From Phocaeicola dorei (GTDB lineage: Bacteria > Bacteroidota > Bacteroidia > Bacteroidales > Bacteroidaceae), in contig NZ_CP046176.1 of the NCBI RefSeq assembly GCF_013009555.1, positions 2,077,501-2,141,500 of the forward strand: a stretch of 64,000 bases of DNA, written 5' to 3'. Shown here piece after piece: positions 23,739 through 33,326 of the stretch. The notes below the pieces were generated by a model. That model did not search any database, was not told the origin of the DNA, and saw nothing but the letters and a program-made list of their open reading frames with translations. A program made the position numbers and the translations under genes. How positions within the stretch are numbered: the stretch's first letter is position 1; each line of letters begins with the position of its first letter.

Positions 23739-26207
23739 TTAAATGATAATACTTCCTATTTGGAATACGGTAAATGCAACAAGCCAAGCCAATCCAGTGG
23801 TGTATCCTGCTGCGAATATGGCCCATTTCCAACTGCCGGATTCTTGCTTGATTGCTGCGAAAGTGGCAATACAGGGGAAGTAGATCAATACAAACAACAT
23901 GTAAGCTAATGCAACCAGTGGAGTAATGGGAATACGGTCAGAAAGATTCACATTTTCCACATCTCCTTCATTTGTGTATAATACTCCTAGTGTACTTACT
24001 ACCAATTCTTTAGCGCCTACACCTGAAATAAGTCCGATTCCTAACTTCCAGTCAAATCCTAGCGGTTTGATAACAGGCTCTATTGCTTTGCCTATTTGTC
24101 CGATATATGAATTTTCTTGTTGTTCGGCTACGCTTTCATGAGTATCATGCCGTGGATAATACCCTAGAAACCAAATAATAATTGAGGCAATCATGATAAT
24201 GCCTCCCATCTTTTTCAGATATTGTGCTCCTTTTTCCCATGTATGACGCATGATACTTTTAGAAGTAGGCATACGATAGGGGGGGAGTTCCATCACAAAT
24301 GGAGAATCTTCTCCTTTCACTAGAAATTTACTGAAAATACGGGCCATTATTACTGCTAATAAAATACCTGCTGTATAGATACAAAGTAACATAAAGCTGG
24401 CGCAGTTAGGGAAAAAAGCACCTATCATAACTAAATATATGGGAAGACGCGCACTACAGGACATTAAAGGATTCACCAACATGGTGATTAGTCTGGACTT
24501 TCGATCTTCTATAGTACGTGTTGCCATTATGGCAGGTACATTACAACCGAATCCCATAATCAGTGGGATAAAGGACTTGCCATGCAGTCCCATCCGGTGC
24601 ATTATTTTATCCATGATAAATGCGGCGCGTGCCATATACCCCGAATCTTCCAATATAGAAATAAAAAAGTATAATATGAGGATATTCGGCAGGAAAACGA
24701 TAACACCGCCCACTCCACCGATAATACCATCTATCAGTAAGTCTTTCAAAGGACCTTCAGCCATATTGTTTCGTATCAGGTTGCCTAATTGGTCTACTAG
24801 CCATTCAATACCTTGCATAGGATAGTCACCCAAAACAAAGGTTCCCTCAAACATGATATAAAGAAACAGGAAAAAAATAGGATATCCCCAAATGCGATGT
24901 GTCACAATACTGTCTATCACGCGGGTCGTTTGTTCTTTTTCCAAATGATTGTCGGTGAATGTTTCTTTCAAAGCTCCGGTGATAAAACCATATTTAGCAT
25001 CCGTAATAGCTTGCTCGCTGTCTTCGTTCATCACTTTACGGATACGTAATGTTTCCTTGTTGCGTATCGCTATGATTTCTTTGCCATTAGGCAGTGTAGA
25101 GATGAAATTTTCTATTTCCCTATCGTTTTCCAGTAATTTGATGGATAGGAAGCGGGTGGAATATTTATGGCGTATGTCTTCGTTTTGACTGATTGCTTTC
25201 TTGACTTCTTCGATACTGCGCTCCAGTTCAGGACCGTGGTTAATATGAATATGACGCATATATCCGCGTGGGCGGGCATCTTCCTCTTCTTTGTGGCTTC
25301 CGAATTCGTGGTCGGGTACGTAGGTTTTGTGCCAGTCTCTCAGGTCTTCCAGAATTTCAGAACGTATTTCGCCCTTTTGTGACAGGAAATCTCCTCCTTC
25401 GTAAATACCGATGATAACATGGAACAGTTTGTCTACACCTTCTCCCCGTCGGCAGACAGTAGGTACCATAGGCACCCCGATCAGCTGGCTTAATTGGGTA
25501 TAATCCAATTTATTTCCGCTGGCTTCCAGCTCATCGTACATATTCAAGGCGATAACCATACGCACATTCATATCAATCAATTGGGTGGTAAGATAGAAAT
25601 TACGTTCCAAGTTAGAAGAGTCTACCACATTGATAATTACATCCGGAGTTTCTTCAATGATATGTTTGCGTACATAAAGTTCTTCCGGAGTATAGGCTGA
25701 AAGAGAATAGGTTCCGGGTAAATCTACAATACGGAAATGATAACCTTGGAAGTCGAAAAAACCTTCCTTGGCATCTACTGTCACACCACTGTAGTTTCCT
25801 ACATGTTCGTGGGCGCCAGATGCAATATTGAATAGCGAAGTCTTTCCACAATTGGGATTACCTACTAAGGCTACATTGATTGTACGGCGTTTGCCTTTTG
25901 CCAGTGCCACCAGTTCTGATTCGGGCACGGGTACATCTTCTGTTATGGAACCATGGTAAGGGTTTTGCATCGTGCGTGCTTCCTGCTCGCTTACCACCTC
26001 AATCATATCTGCCTCTTGTCTTCGGAGGGAGATCTCGTAACCTAGTAGTCTGTATTTTATAGGGTCTTTCAAAGGGGCGTTCAAGATTACCTCTACGGTT
26101 TTTCCTTTAATAAAACCCATTTCAACGATTCGCTTGCGGAAACCACCGTGGCCTAAAACCTTGACTATTACGCCTTTTTCTCCTGTTCTTAATTCGGATA
26201 AACGCAT
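23739..26207 (-). CDS. feoB: Ferrous iron transporter, FeoA-FeoB fusion
   Basis: 822 residues. An N-terminal FeoA SH3-like domain (about 1-75) is fused to FeoB: a G domain with G1 GNPNCGKTSL, switch GNYSGVTVDAKEG, G3 DLPGTYSL and G4 NMYD (about 115-280), a helical GDI region, and two Gate domains with multiple membrane segments (GFGCNVPAIMATRTIEDRKSRL near residue 550, LGVDWKLG-like GFDWKLGIGLISGVGAKE near 715). It imports Fe2+ through the inner membrane with GTP-dependent control. FeoA-FeoB fusion is common in Bacteroidales. The minus-strand -7 box TATCTTTG at 26226-26233 lies 18 bp upstream. Confidence 0.96.
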   Translation of the reverse strand: MRLSELRTGEKGVIVKVLGHGGFRKRIVEMGFIKGKTVEVILNAPLKDPIKYRLLGYEISLRRQEADMIEVVSEQEARTMQNPYHGSITEDVPVPESELVALAKGKRRTINVALVGNPNCGKTSLFNIASGAHEHVGNYSGVTVDAKEGFFDFQGYHFRIVDLPGTYSLSAYTPEELYVRKHIIEETPDVIINVVDSSNLERNFYLTTQLIDMNVRMVIALNMYDELEASGNKLDYTQLSQLIGVPMVPTVCRRGEGVDKLFHVIIGIYEGGDFLSQKGEIRSEILEDLRDWHKTYVPDHEFGSHKEEEDARPRGYMRHIHINHGPELERSIEEVKKAISQNEDIRHKYSTRFLSIKLLENDREIENFISTLPNGKEIIAIRNKETLRIRKVMNEDSEQAITDAKYGFITGALKETFTDNHLEKEQTTRVIDSIVTHRIWGYPIFFLFLYIMFEGTFVLGDYPMQGIEWLVDQLGNLIRNNMAEGPLKDLLIDGIIGGVGGVIVFLPNILILYFFISILEDSGYMARAAFIMDKIMHRMGLHGKSFIPLIMGFGCNVPAIMATRTIEDRKSRLITMLVNPLMSCSARLPIYLVMIGAFFPNCASFMLLCIYTAGILLAVIMARIFSKFLVKGEDSPFVMELPPYRMPTSKSIMRHTWEKGAQYLKKMGGIIMIASIIIWFLGYYPRHDTHESVAEQQENSYIGQIGKAIEPVIKPLGFDWKLGIGLISGVGAKELVVSTLGVLYTNEGDVENVNLSDRIPITPLVALAYMLFVLIYFPCIATFAAIKQESGSWKWAIFAAGYTTGLAWLVAFTVFQIGSIII

Positions 26208-26225
26208 TTTGTTTTAAATTTTTTG

Positions 26226-26233
26226 CAAAGATA
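26226..26233 (-). promoter_or_regulatory. -7 box TATCTTTG of feoAB
   Basis: Perfect minus-strand TAnnTTTG element, 18 bp from the feoAB start codon, giving a leader of about ten bases. Confidence 0.6.
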
Positions 26234-26291
26234 AGTTATTACTTAGAAGTATGCAAATTATTTAGATTGTTTTTAAATAAAGAACGGGCAC

Positions 26292-26323
26292 TTTGTTTTT
26301 GTCTTGCAGAACTCTTATCTTTG
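26292..26323 (+). promoter_or_regulatory. Promoter of tilS, suggesting a leaderless mRNA
   Basis: TTTG at 26292-26295 and TATCTTTG at 26316-26323 are 20 bp apart. The preferred ATG (26328) follows the -7 box by 4 bp, so the transcript would start at about the A of the start codon. The longer reading from 26304 would put the promoter inside the coding sequence. Confidence 0.6.
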
Positions 26324-26327
26324 TGCC

Positions 26328-27632
26328 ATGTTTCATTGGAATATTCAGAAGTATATAGAGGAGAAACAACTTTTCACCTTGCATGATAAGGTGTTAGTGG
26401 CATTGAGTGGCGGGGCAGATTCGGTAGCTTTGTTGCGTGTCTTGCTTGTTTTAGGGTATCATTGTGAGGCTGCCCATTGTAATTTTCACCTTCGTGGTGA
26501 GGAATCCGATAGAGATGAAAGGTTTGTCAATGAGTTGTGTAAAGGATTAGGAGTGGCTTTGCATGTTACTCATTTTGATACGGTCACTTATGCTTCGAGG
26601 CATCATGTTTCTATTGAGATGGCGGCTCGCGAAATGCGCTATGATTGGTTCGAACAACTGCGTAAGGAGAGGGGGGGGGCTGTTATTGCCGTAGCCCATC
26701 ACCGGGACGATAGTGTGGAAACTTTTTTATTGAATTTGATACGTGGCGCGGGAATCAATGGCTTGAAAGGTATTAGTCCGCATAACGGCTGCATTGTACG
26801 GCCTTTGTTGGAGGTGAGCCGTCAGGATATTTTGGATTATTTGCGTTGTTTGCGTCAAGGTTATGTTACAGACAGTACCAATTTGCAAGATGAATATATG
26901 CGTAATAAAATCCGTCTGAATATTCTTCCGATGTTGCGTGAGCTGAATCCTTCTGTCAGTGAAAGTATAGCTGAAACATCAAGGCGTCTGACTGATGTTT
27001 CTCTTATATATAATAAGGAGATAGAGGCAGGAAAAGAAAGGGTGATGGAAAAGTCCGGTCATATTCTTATTTCTCGTTTGATGGAAGAGAGTGCTCCGGC
27101 GGCTTTGCTGTTTGAGATTCTTCATCCGTTAGGTTTCAATTCTGTCCAGGCAGGAGATGTATTCCGCAGTTTGTCTGCCCAGTCGGGAAAAAGGTTTGTT
27201 TCTGCCGGATGGGAGGTACTGCGCGACAGGACGGAGTTGATTATTCGCAGGAGGAAGCTGGCGGATGAGGAAGTGGAGGAAAATGTGCCCCCGTTCCGGC
27301 TTGCAATGGAAACGCAGGAAATAATGCCAGACTTTGTCATCCCTAAGAATAAGGATACGGCCTGTTTGGATGCAGACAAGGTGGTGCTACCTCTCACGGT
27401 GCGTAAATGGCGGCAGGGGGATAAATTTGTTCCTTTCGGAATGAAAGGGAAAAAGAAGATCAGCGATTATCTGACAGATCGTAAGTTTTCTCTTTTCCAG
27501 AAAGAAAATCAATATGTGGTTTGCTCTGCAGGCCAGATTGTATGGCTGGTAGGAGAGCGTAGCGATGACCGTTTCCGGGTGACGGAAGATACGAAACGGG
27601 TACTGATTATACAGCAGTTGTGGGATAAGTAG
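26328..27632 (+). CDS. tilS: tRNA(Ile)-lysidine synthase
   Basis: 434 residues from ATG 26328 (an ATG at 26304 lies upstream of the -7 box and is rejected). The N-terminal PP-loop ATPase carries ALSGGADSVALL (about residues 22-33) and the family segments CNFHLRGEESDRDE, RYDWFEQL and AHHRDDSVETFLLNLIRG. The C-terminal domain is present (VRKWRQGDKFVPFGMKGKKKISDYL). It lysidinylates C34 of tRNA-Ile(CAU), an essential reaction. An uninterrupted run of nine G (26671-26679) lies inside the coding frame; any length change would destroy the reading frame. Confidence 0.94.
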   Translation: MFHWNIQKYIEEKQLFTLHDKVLVALSGGADSVALLRVLLVLGYHCEAAHCNFHLRGEESDRDERFVNELCKGLGVALHVTHFDTVTYASRHHVSIEMAAREMRYDWFEQLRKERGGAVIAVAHHRDDSVETFLLNLIRGAGINGLKGISPHNGCIVRPLLEVSRQDILDYLRCLRQGYVTDSTNLQDEYMRNKIRLNILPMLRELNPSVSESIAETSRRLTDVSLIYNKEIEAGKERVMEKSGHILISRLMEESAPAALLFEILHPLGFNSVQAGDVFRSLSAQSGKRFVSAGWEVLRDRTELIIRRRKLADEEVEENVPPFRLAMETQEIMPDFVIPKNKDTACLDADKVVLPLTVRKWRQGDKFVPFGMKGKKKISDYLTDRKFSLFQKENQYVVCSAGQIVWLVGERSDDRFRVTEDTKRVLIIQQLWDK

Positions 27633-27677
27633 AATTTTTTCCTTTCCTGCTTTTTCATGAATGGCAGGGAATGCTCC

Positions 27678-27752
27678 CTGAAATCTTGTAGCAAAAATCC
27701 GCGAATCATGCAACAAGATTTCAGAAATCACGTAGCAAGATTCGCGGATTTT
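27678..27752. repeat. Interleaved inverted repeats (A-B-A'-B') between convergent genes
   Basis: CTGAAATCTTGT (27678-27689) is the exact complement of ACAAGATTTCAG (27713-27724), and AAAATCCGCGAATC (27694-27707) of GATTCGCGGATTTT (27739-27752). The order A-B-A'-B' means that the two hairpins exclude each other or combine as a pseudoknot. It lies between the convergent tilS and TPR-protein genes. It may act as a terminator for both. Confidence 0.75.
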
Positions 27753-27770
27753 GGATGGAGCTTTCCGGTA

Positions 27771-29471
27771 TTATTTGCAATACTTCTGTATCAGTCCGTC
27801 TACCACTTCATCGCCCAGTTCTTTTGCTTTGGCAAAGTTTGCACAGGCTTCTTTGTTTTTCTTTAATTGTATCTGGCAGTATCCCAGCATGCGGTATGCG
27901 GCTGCGGCTTTCGGGTCTAAAGAGATAGCCTTTTCCAATGCTTCTATTGCTTCGTTATGTTGCCCTACACGTAGATGCACCGAACCTTTTTCCACCCACA
28001 TGGCTACATCCTCAGGAGTCATTTCTACTGCTTTATTAATGTCATTGATAGCTTGCTGATACATCTTACATTGTATTTCCGCCTGTTCGCGTTGCAGATA
28101 AAAGGCGGCTGTAACCCGTCCACCGATAGCATCATAAAAAGTATCATAATCTATTACCGCTTCACGGTATTTACCTGTCTGGGCTTTTATTTCTGCCCGT
28201 TCATAGAAATAAGGAGCAGCTTCCGATGTATAAGGCTTGGTGAAACGTGCCACAGCACTATCCATCAAGGCAATAACCTCGTTCATATCTGTTCCTTCAA
28301 TCAGTTGTTTGGTTTTGGCTGCCGAGTAAAATGTAGCGGCAGAGGCTATGGAAGACTGGTTCACTTTCTCATAAGCGGCGTATGCCTCAGGATATTTCTT
28401 CATAGCAAACAGAATATCTCCCTCCAATTGTGTGTAAATGGGTTGGTTGTCGGCTTGCATGGCATCATGAATGATGGAGAGAGCTTTGTCGTAACTCCAG
28501 TCACCGTATGGTTTCTTGTCACCTAAAGAGATGATGTACGAATAAATTAATTTAGCGATATTATATTGCGTCTCACTCTTGTTGGTAGTCACTTCCAGTG
28601 CTTTCTTCAGGTCAGCATCTGCCAAAGCGTTGTGTTCATCATCACTAAATCCCATATAAGTAGTGGCACGGCGTATATATCCGTCTGCGCTGTTGGGATA
28701 TTGTTCCAGAAAATCGTTTAATGTGGTGATATATTCGTTCTGATTTTGTTGTGAAGATGCCATGAACAGGTACACCAGTGCTTGGTCTTCTGTTTCGGGC
28801 AGTCCTTTTTTGATGCCGATTTTATTCAGTGACATGTCGTTCAAAGAAAGGGCGGTGATGCTCAGTGAGGCACCGTATGTAGCTCCGATGGCATAACTTT
28901 CCTTGGCCTCATCCGATGCGTTTTTTTGGATTAAACCTAATACTTCTCCATTGGCATTCATAATAGGGCAACTTACGGTTTTTTCGTTGGTTGTCATTGC
29001 CAGTGTATAATAATATGCCTTGTCGCCAATGGTGTCTACTTTGGTGACGGTCCCTGTCTGGCAGGTTGCCGCTTTTTGAGTCGAGTAGGGTAGCAGATAG
29101 ACTGTTTCACCTACTGATGCCGGCTGTGATGCCGATTTTAATGCTATGGTCTTTTTATCGGCTTCAGTATTAAATTTTACGATGTCATACATGGAGTTGG
29201 CTCCCAAGATACGCAATACAGGTAATTCTTTACTGTCCGCGTTAATGATTACTGCGCGTTCGGCTCCTTCAAACAGGGTGTAATCAGATAATGCCGTTCC
29301 ATTTTCATTGATATAGAATCCATTTCCTGTATTCTTGATTTTGTTATCTTTATCGTATGTAACGATGGAAAAAACGGCTTTTTTAGCTTTGTCGGCCCAC
29401 TTTGGGGTTGCTTGTGCATAACTTAGCTGGGTAGCTATGCCGCATGCCAATATCAAAAGTACTTTCTTCAT
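27771..29471 (-). CDS. Secreted protein with trypsin-like and TPR domains, probable pseudoprotease
   Basis: 566 residues with a signal peptide (about 1-19, ending SYA/QA). Residues about 25-215 follow the HtrA/trypsin-2 pattern (GNGFYINENGTALSDYTLFEG, YDIVKFN, VSCPIMNANGEVLGL), but the position normally occupied by catalytic His is in SDYTLF without His, and the GNSGGP motif is replaced by TVSCPIMN. Loss of catalytic function is therefore likely. The rest (about 225-560) is a chain of tetratricopeptide repeats (for example AIDYD, NDINKAVEMTPEDVAMWVEKG, EALEKAISLDPKAAAAYRML). A periplasmic scaffold role is inferred. It starts 37 bp after rlmB in the same orientation. Confidence 0.8.
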   Translation of the reverse strand: MKKVLLILACGIATQLSYAQATPKWADKAKKAVFSIVTYDKDNKIKNTGNGFYINENGTALSDYTLFEGAERAVIINADSKELPVLRILGANSMYDIVKFNTEADKKTIALKSASQPASVGETVYLLPYSTQKAATCQTGTVTKVDTIGDKAYYYTLAMTTNEKTVSCPIMNANGEVLGLIQKNASDEAKESYAIGATYGASLSITALSLNDMSLNKIGIKKGLPETEDQALVYLFMASSQQNQNEYITTLNDFLEQYPNSADGYIRRATTYMGFSDDEHNALADADLKKALEVTTNKSETQYNIAKLIYSYIISLGDKKPYGDWSYDKALSIIHDAMQADNQPIYTQLEGDILFAMKKYPEAYAAYEKVNQSSIASAATFYSAAKTKQLIEGTDMNEVIALMDSAVARFTKPYTSEAAPYFYERAEIKAQTGKYREAVIDYDTFYDAIGGRVTAAFYLQREQAEIQCKMYQQAINDINKAVEMTPEDVAMWVEKGSVHLRVGQHNEAIEALEKAISLDPKAAAAYRMLGYCQIQLKKNKEACANFAKAKELGDEVVDGLIQKYCK

Positions 29472-29508
29472 GATATAGTTAATTGTTTGTTAACGATGAT
29501 ACGGTATT

Positions 29509-30276
29509 TTATAAAGCGGATGCCGTCTTGTCTTCTGTGAAGCCGCGTTGTTTTACAGCTTCATAAATCAGAATACCTGCGGCAACCGATACGTTCAGTG
29601 ATTCTATTTTACCCATTAACGGTATTTTGATCCATTCATCGCACAGAGAAAGGTGCTCGTAGGGAACACCTGTGTCCTCGGCTCCCATAATGATACATAC
29701 AGGGTCTTTATAGTTTGCTTTGGTGTAATCATAATCCCCTTTTTCCGTAGCTGCTACAATCTTGAATCCGCAGTCTTTCAGATACTTGATGGTATTAGTC
29801 AAACTTTGTTCGCGACATACGGGAAGAGTGTGCAGAGCTCCTGCGGATGTTTTCATTGCGTCAGCATTGACACTGACACTGTTTTTCGAGGGAATAATAA
29901 TGGCATCTGCACCGGCACATTCGCAGGTACGGGCAATGGCTCCGAAGTTACGTACATCGGTAATTCCATCCAGCATGACGAATAAGGGTGTTTTTCCTTC
30001 TTCAAACAAGAAAGGTACCAGATTTTCTGTTTTCTGGTAGGTGACAGAGGAGATGAATGCTACAACTCCCTGATGGTTTTTCCGGGTGATACGGTTAATA
30101 CGCTCCACGGGTACACGCTGAACAGGGATGAGGGTATTTTTCAAACAGGCAAACAGTTCTTTGGACAGTTCGCTCTGTATATCTTTCTTCACCAATACTT
30201 TATCTATCTCTCTTCCGGCTTGTATGGCTTCAATAACAGCGCGTACACCGAAAATCATTTCATTCTTTTCTAACAT
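29509..30276 (-). CDS. rlmB: 23S rRNA 2'-O-methyltransferase, TrmH/RlmB family
   Basis: 255 residues. An N-terminal substrate-binding domain (about 5-80, FGVRAVIEAIQAGREIDKVLV) and a SPOUT/TrmH catalytic domain with its trefoil-knot motifs: LDGITDVRNFGAIARTCECAGAD, IMGAEDTGVP, and IPLMGKIESLNVSVAAGILIYEA. The family member expected is RlmB, which methylates G2251 in the 23S rRNA P loop. The exact target is inferred from length and motifs. Encoded in the dnaN-recN direction cluster. Confidence 0.9.
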   Translation of the reverse strand: MLEKNEMIFGVRAVIEAIQAGREIDKVLVKKDIQSELSKELFACLKNTLIPVQRVPVERINRITRKNHQGVVAFISSVTYQKTENLVPFLFEEGKTPLFVMLDGITDVRNFGAIARTCECAGADAIIIPSKNSVSVNADAMKTSAGALHTLPVCREQSLTNTIKYLKDCGFKIVAATEKGDYDYTKANYKDPVCIIMGAEDTGVPYEHLSLCDEWIKIPLMGKIESLNVSVAAGILIYEAVKQRGFTEDKTASAL

Positions 30277-30301
30277 GTCTAATTAGTGGTTAATGGTTAG
30301 T

Positions 30302-30376
30302 GACAGGTGGTTAGTGGTAAGTGATTAATGTCTGCAATATGACAGTCCATAAATCACTTGGCACTAGCCACTTATC
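30302..30376. repeat. Imperfect inverted repeat over the recN 3' end
   Basis: GACAGGTGGTTAGTGGTAAG (30302 onward) is complementary with a few mismatches to the stretch ending at 30376 (CTTGGCACTAGCCACTTATC). The right arm overlaps the last codons and stop of recN. The TAATTAGTGGTTA text just before it (from about 30284) also appears at 40895, so it belongs to a dispersed type. Confidence 0.6.
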
Positions 30377-32025
30377 AGCGCCTTTGCATTGTTCAGGGCT
30401 GCCTCTGTCAAGGTAGCTCCACTTAGCATATTGGCTATTTCTTTTACTCTTTCTTCATCAGTCAAGCGGCGGATGTAGCTGTTGGTGCCTGTTTCCGTAT
30501 CTTCCTTATATACTTTATAATGAGTGATGCCGCGTGCTGCAATTTGGGGCAGATGGGTGATACTGATGACCTGACGGTTTTGTTTTCCCATTTCCTGCAT
30601 GATGAGTGCCATTTTCTCGGCGATGGAACCGGAAACTCCAGTGTCTATTTCATCAAAGATGATAGTAGGCAGTTTCACAGCTCCGGCTATCATGGCTTTC
30701 AGCGAAAGCATGACACGGGCAATCTCACCGCCCGATGCTACGGAAGCTACATTTTGTAATGTTCCATTCTTGTTGGCCGAAAACAGGAATGTCACACTGT
30801 CCATCCCTTTACTGTCCGGTTCCTTGCGCGGATTCAGTTCCACCACAAAGCGCACATTGGGCATACCGAGAGGAACCAGCAGGCTTTGCATCTGTTTCTC
30901 AATGTTCTTACCCGATTGGGAACGAAGCTTTGTCAGCACAGCGGCTTGCTTTATCACTTTGTCATATAGCGTTTCTTTTTGGGCGGTAAGTTCTGCTATA
31001 CGGTCGTCAAAAGAAGTGATGGCGTTCAGCTTCTCATGGTAGTCGGTTTGCACAGCTATCAATTCCTCTATTGTTTGTACGTGATGTTTCTGTTGCAGAG
31101 AGTAGATTAAGTTCAGGCGTTCATTTACATAATCCAGACGGGTGGGGTTGAACTCCACTTCCTCCTGTGCGCCTGCTATTTCATGCGACAGATCTTTCAG
31201 CTCTATGTAACAACTGTCTAAACGCCCTATCCATTCCTGGGCACGTGTGTACACTCTCGCTATGTTATGCAGGGTTTGCATACATTCTTTGGTAGCGGAC
31301 AACAGGCTGGCATCTTCCGAAGACATTATTTGGTCCACTTTGTACAAGCCCGCTTTTATTTCTTCGGCATGACTCAAAGTTTCGGCTTCCTGTTCCAGTT
31401 CGGTTTGTTCTCCTTCCTGAAGGTTTGCATCATCCAGCTGTTCCAGTTGGAACCGGATGTAATCTTCATCCTTCCGGCTTTGCTCGGCTTGTGTTATGAA
31501 ATCGGCCAGCTGTTTGCATACGTTCTTGTACTCGGTATAAATATTTTTGTATGCTGAAAGTTCGTTGTCATTTTGTGCCAGGATATCCAATACATTCAAT
31601 TGGAATCCCTCACTGTTGAGCAACAGGTTTTGATGCTGGCTATGTACATCTATCAGTTTCTCGCCCAGTTCCTTCATCTGCGCCAATGAGGCCGGCGTGT
31701 CGTTTATGAATGCGCGGCTTTTGCCCGATGCATATAACTCGCGGCGGATAATACATTCATTCGGATCATATTCCAAATCTCTTTGGGTAAAGAAAGGCTC
31801 CATCTGATAGGCGGAGATGTTGAAACGTGCTTCTACAATACATTTATTGGCGCCTTTCTTGATAGCTTTGATATCGGCCCGTTGTCCCAGTAACAAGCCG
31901 ATAGCGCCTAGAATAATCGATTTACCGGCGCCGGTCTCTCCGGTGATGACAGAGAAACCGGGGGTGAAACTGATATCCAATGTATCAATCAATGCATAAT
32001 TTTGTATATAGATAGATTGCAGCAT
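30364..32025 (-). CDS. recN: DNA repair protein RecN
   Basis: 553 residues, SMC-like. The N-terminal Walker A is GETGAGKSIILGAIGLLLGQRAD (about 31-53), followed by long coiled coils (about 155-360), and the C-terminal signature and Walker B (SGGEIARVMLSLKAM, LPTIIFDEIDTGVSG). It acts in double-strand break repair by recombination. Length and architecture agree with the family. The upstream coaBC gene is about 100 bp away, separated by a small A/T-rich hairpin region. Confidence 0.95.
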   Translation of the reverse strand: MLQSIYIQNYALIDTLDISFTPGFSVITGETGAGKSIILGAIGLLLGQRADIKAIKKGANKCIVEARFNISAYQMEPFFTQRDLEYDPNECIIRRELYASGKSRAFINDTPASLAQMKELGEKLIDVHSQHQNLLLNSEGFQLNVLDILAQNDNELSAYKNIYTEYKNVCKQLADFITQAEQSRKDEDYIRFQLEQLDDANLQEGEQTELEQEAETLSHAEEIKAGLYKVDQIMSSEDASLLSATKECMQTLHNIARVYTRAQEWIGRLDSCYIELKDLSHEIAGAQEEVEFNPTRLDYVNERLNLIYSLQQKHHVQTIEELIAVQTDYHEKLNAITSFDDRIAELTAQKETLYDKVIKQAAVLTKLRSQSGKNIEKQMQSLLVPLGMPNVRFVVELNPRKEPDSKGMDSVTFLFSANKNGTLQNVASVASGGEIARVMLSLKAMIAGAVKLPTIIFDEIDTGVSGSIAEKMALIMQEMGKQNRQVISITHLPQIAARGITHYKVYKEDTETGTNSYIRRLTDEERVKEIANMLSGATLTEAALNNAKALISG

Positions 32026-32129
32026 ATTCTTGCTCCTTTTTAATAATTTGCTGGTTTGTCAATTTGCTAATTTGTTGCGCTGTATTCCGCATGGTAATTA
32101 GCACATTGACAACGTGGCAAATTAAGAAA

Positions 32130-33326
32130 TTATTTATTATTTACCAGTCTGTCAATAATATCTCTTGCTACTTCCTGTTTGCTTTTCAGCGGATAAGGAG
32201 TTACTCCTTGACGGTCTATAATCGTTATTTTGTTGGTATCACAACGAAACCCTGCTCCTTGGTCGTTCAATGAGTTCAGTACAATGAAATCAAGGTTCTT
32301 ACGTTCCAGTTTTCCTTGTGCATTTTTTGTTTCATCATTTGTTTCCAAAGCAAATCCCACTAATATTTGTCCGTCCTTTTTCTGGCTTCCCAGTGCGGCG
32401 GCAATGTCTTGTGTGGGTTTCAGTTGCAGTATTAGATTATCTTTCTCTCTTTTGATTTTATGACCGGATACGGTTTCCGGGGTAAAGTCGGCCACTGCCG
32501 CACACAGGATGCCAGCCGAAGCTGTAGGAAACTCGCGGATGGCGGCTTCGTACATTTCTCCAGCACTTTCCACATCTATGCGGCGGATGTTAGGGTGATG
32601 GGCCTGAATCGTTACCGGTCCGCTGATTAGTGATACTTCCGCTCCACGTGAAGCGCATTCTTCGGCAAGTGCGAATCCCATTTTTCCTGAAGAATAATTG
32701 CCGATAAAGCGTACCGGATCTATTTTTTCGTAAGTTGGACCGGCGGTAATGACTACTTTCTTTCCGGCCATGTCTTGTTGTTTGGCAAAGAAAGCTTCCA
32801 GTATTTCCACTATTTTTTCCGGTTCTTCCATTCTGCCTTTTCCTACCAGATGGCTTGCTAGCTCCCCTTCTGCCGGTTCTATAATGTGATTTCCGTAAGA
32901 ACGGAGCGTGTCCAGATTCTTCCGGGTGGAAGGGTGTGCGAACATATCCAGATCCATTGCCGGAGCTACGAATACGGGAGCTTTCATTGACAGATAAGTC
33001 GTGATCAGCATATTGTCCGCTATTCCGTTGGCCATTTTACCAATAGTGGATGCGGTAGCCGGAGCGATAATCATGGCATCCGCCCATAGTCCCAAATCAA
33101 CGTGACTGTTCCATGTTCCGTCACGTTGAGCAAAAAACTCGCTGATAACAGGTTTACTTGTTAATGCAGATAAAGTGATAGGTGTGATGAATTCTTTGCC
33201 TGCGGGGGTAATCACAACTTGTACTTCCGCTCCCTTCTTAATAAGTCCGCGAATGAGTATAGCCGCTTTATAGGCGGCTATACTTCCGGTTATACCTAGT
33301 ACGATTTTTTTTCCTTTCATACTCAT
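32130..33326 (-). CDS. coaBC: Bifunctional phosphopantothenoylcysteine decarboxylase / phosphopantothenate-cysteine ligase
   Basis: 398 residues. The N-terminal flavoprotein CoaC domain (about 5-180) has GITGSIAAYKA, ADAMIIAPATASTIGKMANGIADN and the APAMDLDMF motif (PxMNxxMW region). The C-terminal CoaB domain has ITAGPTYEKIDPVRFIGNYSSGKMG. Two consecutive steps of coenzyme A synthesis. The start codon overlaps the exonuclease stop (ATGA), supporting the start at 33326 and translational coupling; an ATG two codons later is possible. It complements panC and panD located at 41-42 kb. Confidence 0.95.
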   Translation of the reverse strand: MSMKGKKIVLGITGSIAAYKAAILIRGLIKKGAEVQVVITPAGKEFITPITLSALTSKPVISEFFAQRDGTWNSHVDLGLWADAMIIAPATASTIGKMANGIADNMLITTYLSMKAPVFVAPAMDLDMFAHPSTRKNLDTLRSYGNHIIEPAEGELASHLVGKGRMEEPEKIVEILEAFFAKQQDMAGKKVVITAGPTYEKIDPVRFIGNYSSGKMGFALAEECASRGAEVSLISGPVTIQAHHPNIRRIDVESAGEMYEAAIREFPTASAGILCAAVADFTPETVSGHKIKREKDNLILQLKPTQDIAAALGSQKKDGQILVGFALETNDETKNAQGKLERKNLDFIVLNSLNDQGAGFRCDTNKITIIDRQGVTPYPLKSKQEVARDIIDRLVNNK

